Assembly: GCA_030688205.1 (NCBI GenBank)
Contig: JAUYIQ010000056.1
Span: 1-41,419 of the forward strand
DNA: 41,419 nt
Direction of reading: 5' to 3'
Origin: Candidatus Curtissbacteria bacterium
Lineage (GTDB): Bacteria > Patescibacteriota > Microgenomatia > Curtissbacterales > GWA2-41-24
In this document: one piece after another, positions 38,132 through 41,419 of the stretch
Layout of the letters: every line of letters starts with the position of its first letter
Numbering within the stretch: the first letter of the stretch is position 1
Notes under the pieces: generated by a model
The model's input: the letters and a program-made list of their open reading frames with translations, nothing else
What the model was told of the DNA's origin: nothing
The model's database searches: none
Made by a program: the position numbers and the translations under genes

Positions 38132-39880
38132 ATGGCAGATGCTGCCCCAAACACAAACACGAGCGCTTCAAAAGTAGCTCATTCTCGTGCTACATACATT
38201 GAGGATGTACTAGCCGCTAAAGGTCTTTTAACCACTCAGCAACTCACTTTTATTAAGAGTGAGTCTAAAAGAAGACAAGAACCACCTGAAAAAATTCTGT
38301 CTCAAATGGGGTGGGTATCTCAAGAACAATTAGCCTCTGCAAGAGCAGATGTCATTGGTGTTCCTTACGTGGATCCTTCTACAGCGCCAATTTCGCCTGA
38401 AGTTCTAGCTTTTTTGCCCGAAGAAGTTGCGAAAAGATTTGTGGTCATTCCTACTGCAAAAGAAGGTGATACTTTGTCTGTAGCCATGGTAGATCCTTTG
38501 GACTTGCAGGTTTTGGAATTTATCGAGAAAAAAAGTGGTTATGCTGTCAGGCCTTATATTGCTACTGCCGACGCTATAAATCGCGCAATTGCCGAACAAT
38601 ATACGAGAGGGCTTTCTTTCGAGGTTGGAGAGGCTTTAAAAGAAGCTTCTACGAATGTAATCATGCCTCTAACCGGTCCAGAGTCGATAACAGGAGTATT
38701 GGGAGAAGCACCTATTGCCCGAATAGTTTCAACGCTTTTGGAGTATGGCATTCGCGTTCGGGCGTCGGACATTCATATTGAGCCTCTGGAGAACGAGACC
38801 AGAATTAGATATAGAATTGACGGAATTTTACACGAGAAGTTGATTCTACCGAGGCGTATTCACGATGCAATCGTTTCCAGAATAAAAATTCTTGGAAATA
38901 TGAAGATTGATGAAAGGCGTTTGCCGCAAGATGCCCGGTTTAATTTTAAAATTGGGCAAGAAGATATTGATTTACGTCTTTCAACAATGCCAACTGCTTA
39001 CGGTGAAAAAATTGTAATGAGGCTTTTGAAAAAGTCCGGCGGAGTACCTACTCTACCCGAACTTGGACTTCGTGGAATGGCACTTAAGCATCTTGAAGAA
39101 AATATTGCAAGGCCGCACGGGATTATTTTGATTACAGGTCCGACCGGGAGTGGAAAAACTACTACTCTTTACTCTATTTTGTCCAAGTTAAATTCGACAA
39201 GAGTGAATATTGTAACGCTTGAAGATCCAATTGAGTATCAAATTGCGGGCGTGAATCAGGAACAGATTAATCAAAAGGCCGGGTTGACGTTTGCTTCAGG
39301 ACTTAGGTCTTTTTTACGTCAGGACCCGAACATTATTATGGTTGGAGAGATTCGTGATAATGAAACCAGTGATCTTGCGATTCAAGCTTCCTTAACCGGA
39401 CATTTGGTGTTTTCTACTTTGCATACGAATAATGCTGCAGGTGCTTTGCCCAGGCTTCTGGATATGAAAGCCCAGCCGTATTTAATTGCATCAACAGTTA
39501 CATGTGTTGTTGGCCAAAGGGTAGTCAGGATGATTTGCCAAACGTGTAAGGGGCCAAAAGTTATGAGTGAGGAAATTCTTGCTACAATAAAGAAAAGCTT
39601 GGGTAGTCTCTATAACTTTGATAAAGCTAAGGTCTCTCTTTATATTGGCCGCGGATGCAAAGAGTGTAACAATACAGGCTATTTGGGACGTATTGCTATT
39701 TTTGAGGTTTTAGTTGTTTCGGTGAAGGTTGCTGAGCTTATTTTGACTCATGCAACATCGCAAAATATTGAAAAGCAGGCAATTTCTGAAGGAATGATTA
39801 CAATGAAACAAGATGGGTTTTTGAAGGTTTTGGAAGGTGTCACATCAATTGAGGAGGTTTTGAGAGTAGCCGAAGAGTAA
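38132..39880 (+). CDS. pilB: type IV pilus assembly ATPase PilB (GspE/PulE family)
   Basis: A 582-aa hexameric ATPase that drives pilin assembly at the inner membrane. The N-terminal MshEN/GspE domain covers about residues 20-160 (TYIEDVLAAKGLLT ... PYVDPSTAPISPE). The motor domain contains ASDIHIEPLE (211-220), Walker A GPTGSGKT (336-343), the Asp box VTLEDPIEYQ, Walker B IIMVGEIRDNET, and the His box LVFSTLHTNNA. A zinc-binding module CQTC ... CKEC follows, typical of PilB/GspE and absent from PilT. It is first in a pilB-pilT-pilC unit. Confidence 0.95.
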   Translation: MADAAPNTNTSASKVAHSRATYIEDVLAAKGLLTTQQLTFIKSESKRRQEPPEKILSQMGWVSQEQLASARADVIGVPYVDPSTAPISPEVLAFLPEEVAKRFVVIPTAKEGDTLSVAMVDPLDLQVLEFIEKKSGYAVRPYIATADAINRAIAEQYTRGLSFEVGEALKEASTNVIMPLTGPESITGVLGEAPIARIVSTLLEYGIRVRASDIHIEPLENETRIRYRIDGILHEKLILPRRIHDAIVSRIKILGNMKIDERRLPQDARFNFKIGQEDIDLRLSTMPTAYGEKIVMRLLKKSGGVPTLPELGLRGMALKHLEENIARPHGIILITGPTGSGKTTTLYSILSKLNSTRVNIVTLEDPIEYQIAGVNQEQINQKAGLTFASGLRSFLRQDPNIIMVGEIRDNETSDLAIQASLTGHLVFSTLHTNNAAGALPRLLDMKAQPYLIASTVTCVVGQRVVRMICQTCKGPKVMSEEILATIKKSLGSLYNFDKAKVSLYIGRGCKECNNTGYLGRIAIFEVLVVSVKVAELILTHATSQNIEKQAISEGMITMKQDGFLKVLEGVTSIEEVLRVAEE

Positions 39881-39884
39881 GAAA

Positions 39885-39988
39885 ATTTTCAATTTGCAAT
39901 TCTCACTTTTCATTGAATTTTCAATGAGTTAATTTTCAAATTGAGACATTGTTAATTGATTGAAAATTGTAAATTAGAAATTGTAAAT
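39885..39988. repeat. paired inverted heptamer arrays between pilB and pilT
   Basis: The left array (39885-39912) is ATTTTCA, ATTTGCA, ATTCTCA, CTTTTCA, with a further ATTTTCA at 39917. The right array (39961-39988) is TGAAAAT, TGTAAAT, TAGAAAT, TGTAAAT, the inverted form of the same unit. The two could pair as one long AT-rich hairpin. The right array ends 7 nt before the pilT ATG. Confidence 0.8.
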
Positions 39989-39995
39989 TAAATCA

Positions 39996-41051
39996 ATGTC
40001 GATACAAGAGTTCTTAGAGATTGTTGTTAAAAAAGAGGCTTCGGATTTACACTTGGTTGTGGGAACTCCTGCAATGGTAAGAGTGGACGGGCAGTTAATG
40101 CCGGTTTCTGCCGCAGCGCTTACTCCTGAAGAAACAGAGACTTTGGTTTTTGAACTTCTTTCGCCTGAACAAAAAGAATTACTTTTGGTAAACAAAGAGC
40201 TGGATTTTTCATTCGCCTTGGGAGATGTAGCGAGATTCAGGGTAAATGCTTATTACCAAAAGGGATATTTGTCCGCAGCTTTGAGGTTAATCCCCTCTTA
40301 CATAAAGACTATTGAGGAATTGAATCTGCCGAGAATTTGCCATAAATTTGCTAAACTGCGACAAGGTTTTATTTTGGTTACCGGTCCGACTGGTCACGGC
40401 AAATCTACTTCGATTGCTTCCATGATAAACGAGATTAACCAAACCAAAGCGCTTCATATTGTAACTATCGAAGATCCAATTGAATACGTGTATCCTAAGG
40501 CTAAGTCATTGGTTTCGCAGAGGGAAATGCATTTAGACACGCATTCGTGGGACGTTGCACTCAGGTCGGTTTTGAGGGAGGACCCCGATGTTGTTCTGGT
40601 CGGTGAAATGAGAGACTTTGAAACTATAGCGTCTGCAATTACTGTTGCTGAAACCGGGCATTTGGTTTTTGCAACGTTGCATACAAACTCTGCTGCGCAG
40701 TCAATTGACAGAATCATCGACGTTTTTCCGGAAAATCAGCAGGCGCAGGTGAGGATGCAATTGGCGTCAACTATAGCAGGTATAGTTTCGATAAGACTGG
40801 TAAGCGCAATAGGTGGAGGCAGACTTCCGGCAGTTGAGATACTTCTGGCAAGCTCTGCGGTACAAACGTCGGTGCGCGAAGGTAAAACTCATATGATTGA
40901 TAACATAATACAAACATCCGGTGCTGAAGGCATGATTCTTATGGATGCATCTCTCGCGTATTTAGTGCGCGCCGGACGAATTTCACTTGATGTTGCCCAA
41001 ACTTACTGTGTGAGGCCTGAAGAGCTTGATCGGATGATCGGAGGGGAATGA
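39996..41051 (+). CDS. pilT: type IV pilus retraction ATPase PilT
   Basis: A 351-aa motor ATPase for pilus retraction and twitching or DNA uptake. It has the PilT N-terminal domain (EASDLHLVVGTPAMVRVDG), Walker A GPTGHGKS (130-137), Asp box VTIEDPIEYV, Walker B VVLVGEMRDFET and His box LVFATLHTNSA. The C-terminal region (ILLASSAVQTSVREGK, DNIIQTS) corresponds to the PilT AIRNLIRE/retraction segment. It lacks the PilB zinc module. The start follows an inverted heptamer array with no Shine-Dalgarno sequence; the stop overlaps pilC (ATGA). Confidence 0.95.
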   Translation: MSIQEFLEIVVKKEASDLHLVVGTPAMVRVDGQLMPVSAAALTPEETETLVFELLSPEQKELLLVNKELDFSFALGDVARFRVNAYYQKGYLSAALRLIPSYIKTIEELNLPRICHKFAKLRQGFILVTGPTGHGKSTSIASMINEINQTKALHIVTIEDPIEYVYPKAKSLVSQREMHLDTHSWDVALRSVLREDPDVVLVGEMRDFETIASAITVAETGHLVFATLHTNSAAQSIDRIIDVFPENQQAQVRMQLASTIAGIVSIRLVSAIGGGRLPAVEILLASSAVQTSVREGKTHMIDNIIQTSGAEGMILMDASLAYLVRAGRISLDVAQTYCVRPEELDRMIGGE

Positions 41052-41419
41052 GCTTATACAGTTTTAGTGCAAAAGATATTAACGGTAAGAAGTATATAGG
41101 TGAGGTTGAGGTTTTAGATGAAAGGGTTCTTGTTACTACTCTTCAAAAACAAGGTTTAACGCCGATTTTTATAAAACCGAAAAATACGTTTTCGGTAAAG
41201 ATTTCGTTCATTCCTAAATTTGGAAGATCTGTTTCGACTTCTGATGTAGTGGGTTTTACAAGACAGCTATCTACGATGATTTCTGCCGGTCTGCCTCTTA
41301 CGGATTCGCTGGTAATTCTTGAAAAACAATCCAAAAATGGATATTTTGCCAGAGTCATCGGTGAGGTTGTTGCAGATGTTGAGGGAGGAATGTCACTTTC
41401 TTCGGCTTTAGCCAAACAC
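41048..41419 (+). CDS. pilC: type IV pilus inner-membrane platform protein PilC (partial)
   Basis: The first 124 codons run off the window end. The sequence begins MSLYSFSAKDINGKKYIGEV, then DVVGFTRQLSTMISAGLPL, VILEKQSKNGYFARV and EGGMSLSSALAKH, the first GspF/PilC domain. PilC anchors the PilB and PilT motors at the membrane. Its ATG overlaps the pilT stop and is preceded by the strong Shine-Dalgarno sequence GGAGGGGA. It completes the pilB-pilT-pilC order typical of type IV pili. Confidence 0.93.
   Translation, partial: MSLYSFSAKDINGKKYIGEVEVLDERVLVTTLQKQGLTPIFIKPKNTFSVKISFIPKFGRSVSTSDVVGFTRQLSTMISAGLPLTDSLVILEKQSKNGYFARVIGEVVADVEGGMSLSSALAKH

Overview
The window reads as a chromosomal segment of a Candidate Phyla Radiation (Patescibacteria) bacterium, most likely Microgenomates-like. 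The evidence is compact, AT-leaning coding DNA, many short lineage-type hypothetical proteins, single minimal copies of housekeeping genes, a type IV pilus motor cluster, and UGA used as an ordinary stop, so no Gracilibacteria/SR1-type recoding. The placement is inference; no rRNA is present.

Layout. 1-8617: a tRNA-Leu(CAA), then pepA-efp; a convergent YdjM-like membrane protein; an lgt-like/dksA-like/lspA/rlu cluster; a 47-aa basic protein; a LytR_C-domain membrane protein with a coiled-coil partner; a TPR protein; and yebC. 8614-11862 (minus): a 67-aa protein, then a hexokinase-family protein, an unknown and a HAD phosphatase. 11955-15044: a degenerate-ATPase/OmpR-type regulator, a methyltransferase, an unknown and a GNAT acetyltransferase. 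15092-19311: three genes that together make a complete ATP-citrate lyase, in the domain order of the single-chain eukaryotic enzyme, followed by ruvC and a polytopic membrane protein. 19312-20232: a 0.9-kb stretch with repeats, hairpins and at most one tiny ORF. 20233-25491: an M3 peptidase, pyrH, two hypotheticals, a Xer recombinase and a polysaccharide deacetylase. 25529-29931: carAB, with CarB resembling eukaryotic CAD and carrying extra linker segments. 30049-38007 (minus): clamp-loader delta', gyrB interrupted by a 434-aa HNH intein, three small unknown genes, gyrA and a terminator. 38132-41419 (plus): pilB, pilT and the start of pilC.

Two genome-level patterns stand out. First, at least ten promoter-proximal genes have a -10 box ending only 6-9 nt before the start codon, often with a -35 box 17 nt further up. 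Their mRNAs should be leaderless or nearly so, whereas several operon-internal genes (efp, the methyltransferase, pilC) have clear Shine-Dalgarno sequences. Second, at least nine arrays with a strict 7-nt period but different unit sequences are scattered through the window. They lie between genes, directly in front of start codons (gyrB, xer, pilT, the ACL small subunit) and in frame inside carB. Three of them form inverted pairs, that is, heptamer palindromes.

The most notable biology is the split ATP-citrate lyase (citrate + ATP + CoA to acetyl-CoA + oxaloacetate) in a lineage usually thought to lack a TCA cycle, followed by the GyrB intein, the heptamer elements, and two look-alike hairpins at 2800 and 5305.
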